From assembly GCA_043811005.1 (NCBI GenBank), contig JBDRNO010000170.1:1-16683 (forward strand): DNA of 16,683 nt. Reading direction: 5' to 3'. Positions 1-8,900 of the stretch are shown here, piece by piece. The stretch's first letter is position 1. Each line of letters begins with the position of its first letter. The notes under the pieces are model-generated. The model was not told the DNA's origin. It did no database searches and saw only the letters and a program-made list of their open reading frames with translations. The position numbers and the translations under genes are program-made. Source of the DNA: JBDRNO01 sp043811005 (lineage in GTDB: Bacteria > Bacteroidota > Bacteroidia > NORP154).

Positions 1-3000
1 ATACTCCCTTATTCTTACACCTGGTCTAATGGAGCAACAACGGAAGATATTAGCGGTTTAACAGCAGGAACATACAATGTTACAGTGATTGATAGTAATG
101 GCTGCACTGCCATCGATAGTACTATTATCTCTCATATAAAAGTAGTAAAATCCTATCAAAAAATAAGTGATACTCAAGGTAATTTTAGCGGATCACTTTA
201 TTATGAAGATTTGTTCGGCACTTCAGTTTCTTCACTAGGCGATTTAGATGGTAATGGAGTTACTGATATTGCAGTAGGTGCTATTTGGGATAATGATGGT
301 GGTGATATATTTAGAGATAAAGGAGCTATCTGGATATTATTTTTAAATCCAAATGGTACAGTAAAAAATCACCAAAAAATTAGCTCTACTCAAGGTAATT
401 TCTCAGGTGGACTTACTACTTGGGGCGATTTTGGTATTTCTATTACTTCACTTGGTGATCTTGATGGGGATAGTATAATTGACATAGTAGTTGGAGAAAG
501 AGGTGATGGCGATGGAGGAATTCATAGAGGGGCTGTGTGGACATTATTTTTAAATTTAGATGGTACAGTAAAAGCTCACCAAAAAATAAGTGATACTCAA
601 GGTAATTTCTTAGGATTGCTTACTGATAGAGATTATTTTGGAAGTTCTGTTGCTTCACTTGGTGATTTAAATGGAGATGGTATTACTGACATCGCAGTTG
701 GCGCACCTGGTGATGATGATAGTGGTAATAGTAGAGGAGCAATCTGGGTATTATTTTTAAATTCAGATGGTACGGTAAATGCTTATCAAAAAATTAGTGA
801 CACAGAAGGTAACTTTTTAGGTATTCTTGATGATTCTGATGGTTTTGGTGCTTCAGTTGCTTCAATTGACAATATTAATGGTGAAGGTATTATTGACATT
901 TTAGTTAGTGCACCTAGAGATGATGATGGTGGTACTAATATAGGAGCTGTATGGAGATTATCATTAAAGTCAGATGGTACTGTAAAATCACATCAAAAAA
1001 TTAGCTCTACTCAAGGTAACTTTTCTGGAACGCTTAATGCAGGAGATAATTTTGGCACTTCTATTACTTCAATTGAAGACTTAGATAAAGATGGCATAAA
1101 CGATATTGCAGTAGGTGCTTATTCTGATGATGATGGCGGCTATGATCTGGGTGCTGTATGGTTACTATCTTTAAACTCAGATGGTACTGTAAAATCACAT
1201 CAAAAAATCAGCTCTACTCAAGGTGGTTTTACAGGACATCTTGATGAAGGAGATTTATTTGGGTCTTCAATTGCTTCACTTGGTGATTTAGATGGGGATA
1301 GTATAACTGAAATTGTTGTGGGGGCTCTTTGGGATGATGATGGAGGGCTAGACAAAGGGGCATCATGGATATTATATTTAGATAATCTCCCTTTAAGTAT
1401 TTCAACATCTGGTAATGATATTATTTGCAGTGGCGATAGTAATGGAGTAATAGATTTAACACTTTTAGGAGGAACACCTCCTTATACTTACTCCTGGTCA
1501 AACGGATCAACTACAGAAGACATTAGCGGACTATTAGCCGGAACATACACTGTTACCGTGACTGATAAAAATGGCTGCACTGCCAGTGATAGTGCAATTA
1601 TATCAGAACCAGATACATTATCACTATCATTAATTAAAACAAATATAAGCTGTAATGGAGGTAATGATGGCTCTGCTTCTGTTTTTGTTTCCGATAGTGG
1701 AGGCATTAGCAGCATTCAAAACTACACCACTGCTTCCAATTACAATACATTTTATAGCACTTACAATTTAACCAAGATCAATGATGGAAATTCAACCATT
1801 GGCACAATATGGGGTCCTGGTACGCCCAACCCTTATGAATTGACATTAACCTTTGATTATGCAGTTGTTCTTGATACAGTTAAAATTAAAACCGGACAGT
1901 TCAATGGCAACTTTAACAAACCTTCACAAATGAAGTTATATCGCGGTACATCAAGCGGGACACTATTAACAACCATCACACCTACATATACATTCGATAC
2001 CTATACAATTCTTAACACTGAAAGCAACACTATCTATACTTGGGTAATCACGCCTGCCTCCAATGGTTATGCTTCTGTCCGTGAAATTGAATGCTTCGGT
2101 ACAGTGAGTGGTGAATATACATACAACTGGAGTAATGGAGATACTATAAAGGACATCAACGGACTGACAGCCGGAACATACAGTGTTATTGTTACCGATA
2201 CTAATGGTTGTACATCCATAGACAGCATTACTATTAGTGAACCTTCACCCATATTTCTATCGTTGAGCAAAACAGATGCAAGCTGTAGTGGTTGTAGTGA
2301 TGGTACTATAGACCTAACTGTTACCGGAGGAACAACACCATATACTTTTAACTGGTCTAACGGAGCAACCACAGAAGATATCAGCTGTTTAACAGCCGGA
2401 ACTTATATTGTTAGTATAAATGACAACAATGGTTGTACGGCTGCAGATACTGCTGTAATTAGTGATTCATCCTGCATGAGTTTAACAACCGCAGTTACAA
2501 ATGCGAGCTGTGGTGGTTGCAGTGATGGCTCAATTGATATAACGGTTACAGGTGGAATATCTCCATATACTTATTCCTGGTCAAATGGTGCAACAACTGA
2601 AGACATCAGCGGATTAGGAGTTGGAACATACACCATTACAGTAATTGACAATATTGGTTGCACTGCTGTAACTTCTGCTATTGTAAATGATTCCTCTTGT
2701 ACTATTGGCTTAACTACTTCAGTTGCCGATGCGACCTGTAAAGGCGTTTATGATGGTTCAGCTTCCGTTTCCGTTTCAGGAGGTGGTGGTGGTCCCAGCG
2801 GGTTGCATACCTATACTCCTACATCCAGCTTTAATACATTTTACAGAATTTACAATCTAACAAAGATCAATGATGGAAATTCAACCGTTGGCACAATATG
2901 GGGGCACTCAACACCAAATCCTTATGAACTAACTATGACCTTTGATTCCCCGGTAATTCTTGATTCTGTTAAAGTCAGAGCAGGACAGTTCAATGGCAAT

Positions 3001-5796
3001 TTTAACAAACCCACTCAGATAAAATTATTCCGGGGAACTTCCAGCGGTACTCTTCTTACTACTATTTCCCCAACATACACCTTGGGTACATACAGCTTCT
3101 CAAATACACAAAGCAGTTCAGTCTATACCTGGGTGATCATGCCTGCTTCAAACGGATATTCCTCTATAAGAGAAATAGAGTGCTATGGTTCAGGTACTTC
3201 CTCAAATTATTACACTTATCAATGGGATGACCCGTCTGCTCAAACCACTGCTACTGCTACGGATTTGACTGCAGGCACTTATAATGTTACTGTAACTGAC
3301 AGCGCTGGTTGCAACTCTTCAACTTCAGTTGTTGTAGGTGAAACCTCTGGGCTTAGTTTAACGACCTCCAGTGTTGATGCAAATTGCTATGGATGCAGTG
3401 ACGGCATCGCTTCTGTTTCAGTTTCCGGTGGCGGAGGCGGAGGCGGAAGCAACGAACAAACCTATACACCAACATCAAATTATAATACGTTTTACAGTGT
3501 TTACAATTTATCATCTGTCAATGACGAAAATTTGACTAGTGGTACAATCTGGGGACCCGGAACTCCTAACCCGTTTGAACTGACAATGACATTTGCTTCT
3601 CCTGTTGTTCTTGACACAGTTAAGATCAGGGGCGGGCAGTTCAACGGTAATTTTCACATACCCACACAAATGAAACTGTATCTCGGAACTTCCGGTGGTA
3701 CTCTACTAACAACTATTTCCCCGACATACACACTGGATTCGTATGGCTTCTCCAACACCCAAAGTAATACTGTTTATACCTGGGTGATCACACCTGCTAA
3801 TACCGGGTATTCATCTTTAAGGGAAATAGCATGTTATTCCTCAAGTACTAGCACTCATACTTACCAATGGGATGACCCTTCCGCTCAAACTACTGCAACA
3901 GCTACAGGATTATCTGCCGGTATTTATAATGTTGCCGTTACCGATATAAATGGATGTATTTCTACTGCTTCTGTCACTATTTATGAACCACTGACTTTGA
4001 TCTTTTCTGTTACTGAAGTATCTACTAATGGTGGAAATGACGGTGCAATTGACTTAACTGTTACTGGAGGTGCCATACCATATACTTACGCCTGGTCAAA
4101 CGGAGCAACATCAGAAGATATTTTCGGATTAACTGCTGGAACATACAGTGTTACTGTAACTGATTATAAGAGTTTGTCAGCTTCTGTTTTTGTTGTCATA
4201 ACCCAACCAACAATTTACCAGAAGACCTTTAGTGGCACAAATAACGACTATGGCAGGTCGGTTGAAGAAACTGCCGACAGCGGTTATGTCATAACAGGAG
4301 AAACCAAAAGTTTTGGTGCCGGGAATGAAGATGTATATTTGATAAGAACCGATTCTCTTGGCGATACTCTATGGACAAAAACCTACGGTGGAAGTGACAG
4401 TGATTTTGGTTTATCGGTGAGGCAAACCTCTGACGGAGGATTTATTCTCACAGGAAAGACATGGAGTTTTGGAGATGGATGGTATGATGTTTACCTTATA
4501 AAAACTAACGCAACAGGAGATACTTTATGGACAAAGGCCTATGGTGGGATAGGCACTGATGTTGGCTATTCGGTCCAGCAAACCATTGACGGAGGATACA
4601 TTATTGCCGGTGAAACGAGAAGCTTTGGACCAGGGAGCGGAGTTGGAAATGTTTATTTGATCAAAACCAATGCCGTGGGTGATACTACCTGGACAAAAAC
4701 CTTTGGAGGAACAAATGCAGGTGGAGATTTCGGCTATTCAGTTCAGCAAACTGCCGATGGAGGATATATTATTACAGGTGAGACGTGGAGTTTTGGAGCC
4801 GGAAACGGTGATGTTTATTTGATTAAAACAGATGCTATTGGCGATACACTATGGACAAAAACTTACGGAGGGGCTAACTGGGATTATGCTTCATCCGTTC
4901 AGCAAACTACAGACGGAGGATATATTGTTTCAGGACAAACACAAAGTTTTGGAGAAGGCGATTGGGATGTTTATCTGATCAAAACCGATGCTAATGGTGA
5001 TACTTTATGGACAAAAACTTATGGTGGTGTATCAGCCGATTTTGGATCTGCAAAACAAACATCAGATGGAGGTTATATTATTGCCGGTACCACTTCGAGC
5101 TTTGGTGCAGGCAATGAAGATATCTATCTGATCAAGACCAATGTCAATGGTGATACTTTGTGGACCAAGACCTATGGCGAGGGCAGCAAGGACTGGGGTA
5201 ATTTTGTACTGCAAAGCGTTCATGGCGGATTTGTTGTTGGAGGTTCATCAAATAGCTTTGGTACAGGTGATTATGATGTATATATCATTAAAACAGACGC
5301 AAATGGCAATGGCGGATGCAACCAAACCGGTACCGATATGGTTGCCGGTAATACTTCTACCCTGATCGGATATGGAGGTATGATAAGCTCCGGTGCCGTT
5401 GTTAATAATACTGCTACAATTGTTGGTAATACATCAATCAGGGATAGTGTTTTATGCTTTTCACTTAAATGGTCACCCACAAATGATAATACAGAGGATA
5501 TCTCAACTAAAGAAGAAATTAAATCAGATAACCTGAATGATGGAGCTGTATTTATAGTATTTCCCAATCCAACAAATGGGAAAGTTTATATTAACTTCAA
5601 TGGTTTAACCGGCAGTAGTAATGACGTTATCTTAACTCTATATGATATGTACGGGAAAAGAGTTTATTCAAAACAATTTGCATATACTATAAATCCAATT
5701 ATCTTGAATCTTGAACATAAATTTGCCTCAGGAATGTATGTTATAGATGTTACTGCAGATGGTAATATTTATCATCAGAAATTATTCATCAAATAA
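1..5796 (+). CDS. Giant T9SS-secreted adhesin-like protein with SprB, FG-GAP and propeller repeats (5' partial)
   Basis: The frame is open to the left edge: bases 1-84 already encode an SprB repeat (SYTWSNG...AGTYNVTV). The true start is therefore upstream, and the GTG at 85 is an internal Val codon. The window holds 1931 residues. In order these are an SprB module end (1-51), six FG-GAP repeats with DLDGDG-type calcium loops (52-465), seven SprB modules (466-1403), seven ~52-aa repeats ending in GDTLW (1407-1773), a linker, and a T9SS type A tail (about 1851-1931; FPNPTNGK, LYDMYGKRVYSK, GMYVIDV). Three SprB modules (S2, S5, S6) contain an inserted F5/8C-like domain. No catalytic motif is visible. 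By family knowledge, such proteins cross the outer membrane by T9SS and are displayed or released. Adhesion is inferred from the repeat types, not shown. It is transcribed in the same direction as the metalloprotease gene 145 bp downstream, which uses the same stalk modules. Confidence 0.9.
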   Translation: MLPYSYTWSNGATTEDISGLTAGTYNVTVIDSNGCTAIDSTIISHIKVVKSYQKISDTQGNFSGSLYYEDLFGTSVSSLGDLDGNGVTDIAVGAIWDNDGGDIFRDKGAIWILFLNPNGTVKNHQKISSTQGNFSGGLTTWGDFGISITSLGDLDGDSIIDIVVGERGDGDGGIHRGAVWTLFLNLDGTVKAHQKISDTQGNFLGLLTDRDYFGSSVASLGDLNGDGITDIAVGAPGDDDSGNSRGAIWVLFLNSDGTVNAYQKISDTEGNFLGILDDSDGFGASVASIDNINGEGIIDILVSAPRDDDGGTNIGAVWRLSLKSDGTVKSHQKISSTQGNFSGTLNAGDNFGTSITSIEDLDKDGINDIAVGAYSDDDGGYDLGAVWLLSLNSDGTVKSHQKISSTQGGFTGHLDEGDLFGSSIASLGDLDGDSITEIVVGALWDDDGGLDKGASWILYLDNLPLSISTSGNDIICSGDSNGVIDLTLLGGTPPYTYSWSNGSTTEDISGLLAGTYTVTVTDKNGCTASDSAIISEPDTLSLSLIKTNISCNGGNDGSASVFVSDSGGISSIQNYTTASNYNTFYSTYNLTKINDGNSTIGTIWGPGTPNPYELTLTFDYAVVLDTVKIKTGQFNGNFNKPSQMKLYRGTSSGTLLTTITPTYTFDTYTILNTESNTIYTWVITPASNGYASVREIECFGTVSGEYTYNWSNGDTIKDINGLTAGTYSVIVTDTNGCTSIDSITISEPSPIFLSLSKTDASCSGCSDGTIDLTVTGGTTPYTFNWSNGATTEDISCLTAGTYIVSINDNNGCTAADTAVISDSSCMSLTTAVTNASCGGCSDGSIDITVTGGISPYTYSWSNGATTEDISGLGVGTYTITVIDNIGCTAVTSAIVNDSSCTIGLTTSVADATCKGVYDGSASVSVSGGGGGPSGLHTYTPTSSFNTFYRIYNLTKINDGNSTVGTIWGHSTPNPYELTMTFDSPVILDSVKVRAGQFNGNFNKPTQIKLFRGTSSGTLLTTISPTYTLGTYSFSNTQSSSVYTWVIMPASNGYSSIREIECYGSGTSSNYYTYQWDDPSAQTTATATDLTAGTYNVTVTDSAGCNSSTSVVVGETSGLSLTTSSVDANCYGCSDGIASVSVSGGGGGGGSNEQTYTPTSNYNTFYSVYNLSSVNDENLTSGTIWGPGTPNPFELTMTFASPVVLDTVKIRGGQFNGNFHIPTQMKLYLGTSGGTLLTTISPTYTLDSYGFSNTQSNTVYTWVITPANTGYSSLREIACYSSSTSTHTYQWDDPSAQTTATATGLSAGIYNVAVTDINGCISTASVTIYEPLTLIFSVTEVSTNGGNDGAIDLTVTGGAIPYTYAWSNGATSEDIFGLTAGTYSVTVTDYKSLSASVFVVITQPTIYQKTFSGTNNDYGRSVEETADSGYVITGETKSFGAGNEDVYLIRTDSLGDTLWTKTYGGSDSDFGLSVRQTSDGGFILTGKTWSFGDGWYDVYLIKTNATGDTLWTKAYGGIGTDVGYSVQQTIDGGYIIAGETRSFGPGSGVGNVYLIKTNAVGDTTWTKTFGGTNAGGDFGYSVQQTADGGYIITGETWSFGAGNGDVYLIKTDAIGDTLWTKTYGGANWDYASSVQQTTDGGYIVSGQTQSFGEGDWDVYLIKTDANGDTLWTKTYGGVSADFGSAKQTSDGGYIIAGTTSSFGAGNEDIYLIKTNVNGDTLWTKTYGEGSKDWGNFVLQSVHGGFVVGGSSNSFGTGDYDVYIIKTDANGNGGCNQTGTDMVAGNTSTLIGYGGMISSGAVVNNTATIVGNTSIRDSVLCFSLKWSPTNDNTEDISTKEEIKSDNLNDGAVFIVFPNPTNGKVYINFNGLTGSSNDVILTLYDMYGKRVYSKQFAYTINPIILNLEHKFASGMYVIDVTADGNIYHQKLFIK
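154..1395 (+). repeat. Six tandem FG-GAP repeats, mostly exact 207-bp period
   Basis: Repeats begin at 154, 370, 577, 784, 991 and 1198, each with (Y/H)QKIS. From 370 on the spacing is exactly 207 bp (69 aa); the first unit is 216 bp. Each unit carries FG, then a D-x-D-G-D-G-x-x-D-like calcium loop and an (I/V)AVGA-type strand, and ends in a W-x-L-x-L...DGTVK strand. This is the pattern of integrin-alpha-like FG-GAP blades. The loops vary: DLDGNG, DLDGDS, DLNGDG, NINGEG, DLDKDG, DLDGDS. Unit 4 has lost the first Asp, so it may bind calcium poorly. The DNA at the unit starts is nearly identical between units, suggesting recent tandem expansion. Six blades is one short of the classic seven, so the propeller may close with other sequence. 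Confidence 0.85.
1717..2100 (+). other. F5/8C-like domain insert a (in adhesin SprB module S2)
   Basis: A 128-aa segment running from QNYTTASNY to REIECFG interrupts an SprB repeat. Signs of an F5/8 type C (discoidin, galactose-binding-like) fold are NDGN, a TIWG segment, PYELTLTF, LDTVKI, the MKLYRG strand and the terminal REIE-x-FG. The repeat resumes with YTYNWSNG. The assignment is by pattern only. Ligand binding, possibly carbohydrate, is inferred from the family. Confidence 0.6.
2806..3189 (+). other. F5/8C-like domain insert b (in adhesin SprB module S5)
   Basis: A 128-aa copy (HTYTPTSSFNTFY to REIECYG) placed after a Gly tract (codons 2779-2793) inside SprB module S5. The module resumes at YYTYQWDDPS. 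Compared with the other copies it reads TIWGHSTPNPYEL where most have a TIWGPGTPNP-like form. It is closest in context to insert f of the metalloprotease gene: both are preceded by a module start with a single Cys and (V/I)Y-x-GSASVSV. Confidence 0.6.
3457..3840 (+). other. F5/8C-like domain insert c (in adhesin SprB module S6)
   Basis: A 128-aa copy (QTYTPTSNYNTFYSVYNL to REIACYS) following a seven-Gly tract (3427-3447). It resembles insert g of the metalloprotease gene closely, sharing YNTFYSVYNLS, NPFELTMTF and LDTVK(I/V)RGGQFNGN, with long identical DNA runs. The terminal motif is IACY rather than IECY. Confidence 0.6.
4219..5319 (+). repeat. Seven ~52-aa propeller-type repeats of the adhesin
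   Basis: Units begin at 4219, 4375, 4531, 4693, 4855, 5011 and 5164, and are 52, 52, 54, 54, 52, 51 and 52 aa long. Each reads TKTYGG, a D-(F/Y/W)-G-x-SV-x-QT segment, DGGY-I-x-(A/T)-G-x-T, SFGAG, a DVYLIKTD strand and a GDTLW end. The final unit degenerates to GNGGC. Repeats of this kind occur in secreted bacterial proteins and fit one four-stranded blade each. Seven blades would close a propeller; the fold is inferred, and I do not assign a ligand. Confidence 0.75.
5551..5796 (+). other. T9SS type A sorting tail of the adhesin
   Basis: The last ~81 residues contain VFPNPTNGK, a hydrophobic strand ending LTLYD, YGKRVYSK, the GMYVIDV strand and a basic end (HQKLFIK). This is the usual pattern of the Por secretion system C-terminal domain, read by T9SS and cleaved or anchored at the outer membrane in family members. 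The protease gene carries a diverged version of the same tail. Confidence 0.93.
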
Positions 5797-5941
5797 ATTT
5801 TCAACAAAATTAGCTATCTTTGAAAAAATCTTTTGTCAAACAATAGTGATTTTTCCCTATTTTAATATTTTACATTATAATTAACATACCTCAATTAATC
5901 ATTATTTGATAATTTTACCCAAACCTTAACAAATAACCATT
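5797..5941 (+). promoter_or_regulatory. Intergenic region with candidate Bacteroidota -7 box
   Basis: The 145-bp AT-rich spacer contains TATCTTTG at 5815-5822, a full match to the TAnnTTTG -7 element. No TTG lies at the expected distance upstream of it. A second weaker option pairs TTTG (5832-5835) with TATTTTAA (5858-5865), a 22-bp gap. Either would leave a leader of roughly 70-115 nt before the ATG at 5942. No Shine-Dalgarno site is evident; the bases before the ATG are A/T-rich. Readthrough from the upstream gene is also possible, as no convincing terminator is seen. Confidence 0.3.
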
Positions 5942-8900
5942 ATGAAGCAACATTATTTCTCAAAGTCTCTGCTATTTGGTATATTGGCAGTAATGAGCAT
6001 TACAACATTAAAAGCTCAAACAGCTACTTCAAACATTTGGTCAGATGTAAATGAAACATCAATTTCAACAAAAGGGATTGACAGGCAGATAGTTCCAAGT
6101 AAATACAGAACATTATCAGTTGATATTAATGCTATGCAGTCGCTACTTGGTTCTGCTCCTGATGAAAGCAGTGTAACAGTAAGTAATTCCACGGTAATAA
6201 TAGAATTACCTATGCCTAACGGCAGTTTTAGTGGCTTTCGCATTGTGGAAGCGCCAATCATGGAACCTGCCTTAGCTGTTAAATTCCCTCAAATTAAAAC
6301 ATATATTGGAAAAGGAATAGATGACCCTTCTGCTACTGCCCGCTTTGATTGGACACCGGCAGGATTCCATGCTATGATATTATCTGCTAATGGTTCTGTT
6401 TTCGTTGACCCTTATAGTATAGGCAATACTGCATATTATATCAGCTACTATAAAAAAGATTTCGCAAAAAATAATGCACATGAAATGGTTTGTGAACTAG
6501 GGGATGTGATACAGGGTATAAATACTCCTGTTATTAAAAAAGGTAATTTTATAACTCCTGTAAAATCATCCGGCAATCAATTACGTACATATCGTGCTGC
6601 AGTAGCTGCTACAGGCGAGTACACTCAATATCACGGAGGTACAGTAATATTAGCTATGGCTGCTATTACAACTTCTATGAACCGCGTAACAGGTATTTAT
6701 GAACGGGAAGTGGCTGTACGTATGACTATTGTAGCAAATAATGACCAGATCGTTTACACCGATCCTGCTACTGACCCTTATACCAATAATGATGCATCTG
6801 CTTTGCTTGGTGAAAATCAAACTAATTGCGATGCTGTAATTGGAGATGCCAATTATGATATCGGGCATGTTTTTGGAACAGGGGGCGGTGGATTGGCATA
6901 TTTAGGAGTGCCTTGTGTAACAAATTGGAAAGCTCGTGGTGAAACCGGATCATCAAATCCTGTGGGTGACCCTTATGATGTGGATTATGTAGCACATGAG
7001 ATGGGACATCAATTTGGTGGTAATCATTCCTTTAATGGTGACGCGGGTTCTTGTGGTGGAGGAAATCGTAATGCCTCAACCGCTTTTGAGCCAGGCAGCG
7101 GCACTTCAATAATGTGTTATGCAGGAATTTGCGCCCCACAAAATATACAACTAAATAGTGACGACTATTTTCACACCGTCAGTTATGATGAGATCATAAA
7201 TTACACTACAGTAGGTTCTGGGAATAATTGTCCTGTTACAACTGCCACAGGAAATGACATACCTGTAGTTGACGCAAGCGGTTCTGGCGGTAACACTATT
7301 CCAATCAGCACTCCCTTCACATTAACCGGCTCTGCTACTGATGGTGATCCACTTACTTACTGCTGGGAGGAATATGACCTGGGACCTGCAGGCCATCCTA
7401 ATTCTCCAACTGGTGATGCGCCAATTTTCCGTTCTTTTCCGGCAATTAGCAGCCCTTCACGTACTTTACCTCAAATATCCGATATTATTAATAATACGCA
7501 AACCATGGGTGAAATATTGCCAACTTATTCCCGTACGCTTAATTTTCGCTTAACTGCAAGAGATAATATATCTGCCGGAGGAGGCGTTGACTATGATGCT
7601 GTTTCCGTTGATGTAACTAATACTGCAGGACCATTTCTTGTTACAGCGCCAAATACTGCCGTAACATGGACTGGTAACAGTACCGAAACAGTTACCTGGA
7701 ATGTTGCCGGCACTAATGCCGCTCCGGTAAATTGTGCAAATGTTAATATTCTCCTTTCAACAGATGGCGGAAACACATTTCCCATTACGATTGCAAGCAA
7801 CACTCCTAATGACGGCACTCAAAATATCACTGTTCCCAATAACCCAACTTCAAATGCACGTGTAAAGGTTGAAGCGGCAGACAACATATTCTTTGACATG
7901 TCAAATACGGACTTTACTATTAATCCTGGCGCAGGCAATCCACCGGTAGCAAATTTTTCAGCAAGTCAAACAACAATTTGTGCCGGTGAAAGTATCAATT
8001 TCACTGATCTTAGCACTGAAAGCCCTACATCGTGGTTATGGACATTTACCGGAGGAACACCTGCTTCATCATCTGCGAAAAATCCAGCAGGAATTACGTA
8101 TAATACTGCCGGAACCTACACTGTATCATTACAGGCAACAAACGCCTCTGGCTCTGATACTGAAACAAAGGTCAATTATATTACCGTAAATGCCAACCCG
8201 GGCACGAGCACGAGCAGTACCGGTGTTTCCTGCAACGGGGATAGCGATGGAAGTGCAACAGTCACACCATCGGGAGGTACAGCACCATATACTTACCAAT
8301 GGAATGATCCGGCTTTACAAATTACCGCTACTGCAACAGGATTGGTTGCCGGTAATTATAATATTACAGTTACTGATGCCAACGGTTGTACTGCCAATGA
8401 TAATGAAACTATTACAGAACCGGATGCTTTATCACTATCTTTCAGTGTAACCGATGCGAGCTGTGGCGGCTGCAGTGATGGCGCAATTGACCTGACGGTT
8501 TCAGGTGGAACATCGCCTTATACGTACTTGTGGTCAAATAGTGCAACAACCCAGGATATAAATGGGTTATTAGCCGGAACATACACTGTTACTGTTACAG
8601 ATGCTAATGGATGTACTGCTATTTACTCAGCTACTGTTGATGAAACGATTACATGCAGTCTCAGCGCTGTAACATCGGCAACGGATGTTAGCTGCAACGG
8701 TGGCAGCGATGGAGATGTTACAGTTAATGCTTCAGGCGGTACACCACCTTATACATATATCTGGGATGATCCGGCTGCTCAGACAACAGCTACTGCAACG
8801 GGTCTTGCTGCCGGAACTTATAACATTACTGTTACAGATGCAACCGGATGTACATCAAGTAACGGGAGCAGCGGTAAACAAAACTTTATGCCCACGTCCA

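Larger units (their letters stand above)
1396..4209 (+). repeat. Seven SprB-type Ig-like modules of the adhesin
   Basis: Approximate module limits are S1 1396-1620, S2 1621-2256, S3 2257-2478, S4 2479-2706, S5 2707-3354, S6 3355-3999 and S7 4000-4209. A plain module is about 70-76 aa and reads SCxGxxDG, (I/A)xLTVxGG, PYTYxWSNG, TTEDISGL, AGTYTVTV, D-x-NGCTA. S2, S5 and S6 are about 212-216 aa because a 128-aa domain is inserted after the SGG turn and before the YTYxW strand. S3 and S4 carry extra cysteines (SC-x-GCSDG and a terminal SSC), and S7 has none of the usual cysteines. These repeats were named from the Flavobacterium gliding adhesin SprB. Here they probably form an extended stalk, which is an inference. 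Confidence 0.88.

Noticed and set aside
85..87. GTG as start of the first gene
   Set aside because: The codon is an internal Val in an SprB repeat, and the frame stays open with matching repeat residues back to base 1.
154..1395. 207-bp direct repeats as a CRISPR array or intergenic repeat element
   Set aside because: The period is a multiple of three, the frame stays open throughout, and the translation gives FG-GAP blades.
1488..1715. Minus-strand reading frames opposite the SprB repeats, here and at 2067-2372, 9403-9621 and elsewhere
   Set aside because: They recur at the same place in each repeat as a consequence of the coding repeats on the other strand and show no family features.
5796..5811. 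Inverted repeat AATTTT-CAAC-AAAATT after the adhesin stop as a terminator
   Set aside because: Only 6 A:T pairs with no following T tract; expected by chance in such an AT-rich spacer.
8190..8450. Plus-strand overlapping frames in the protease stalk, also at 8685-8933 and 9579-9890
   Set aside because: Low-complexity translations that repeat with the 879-bp unit; shadows of the main gene.
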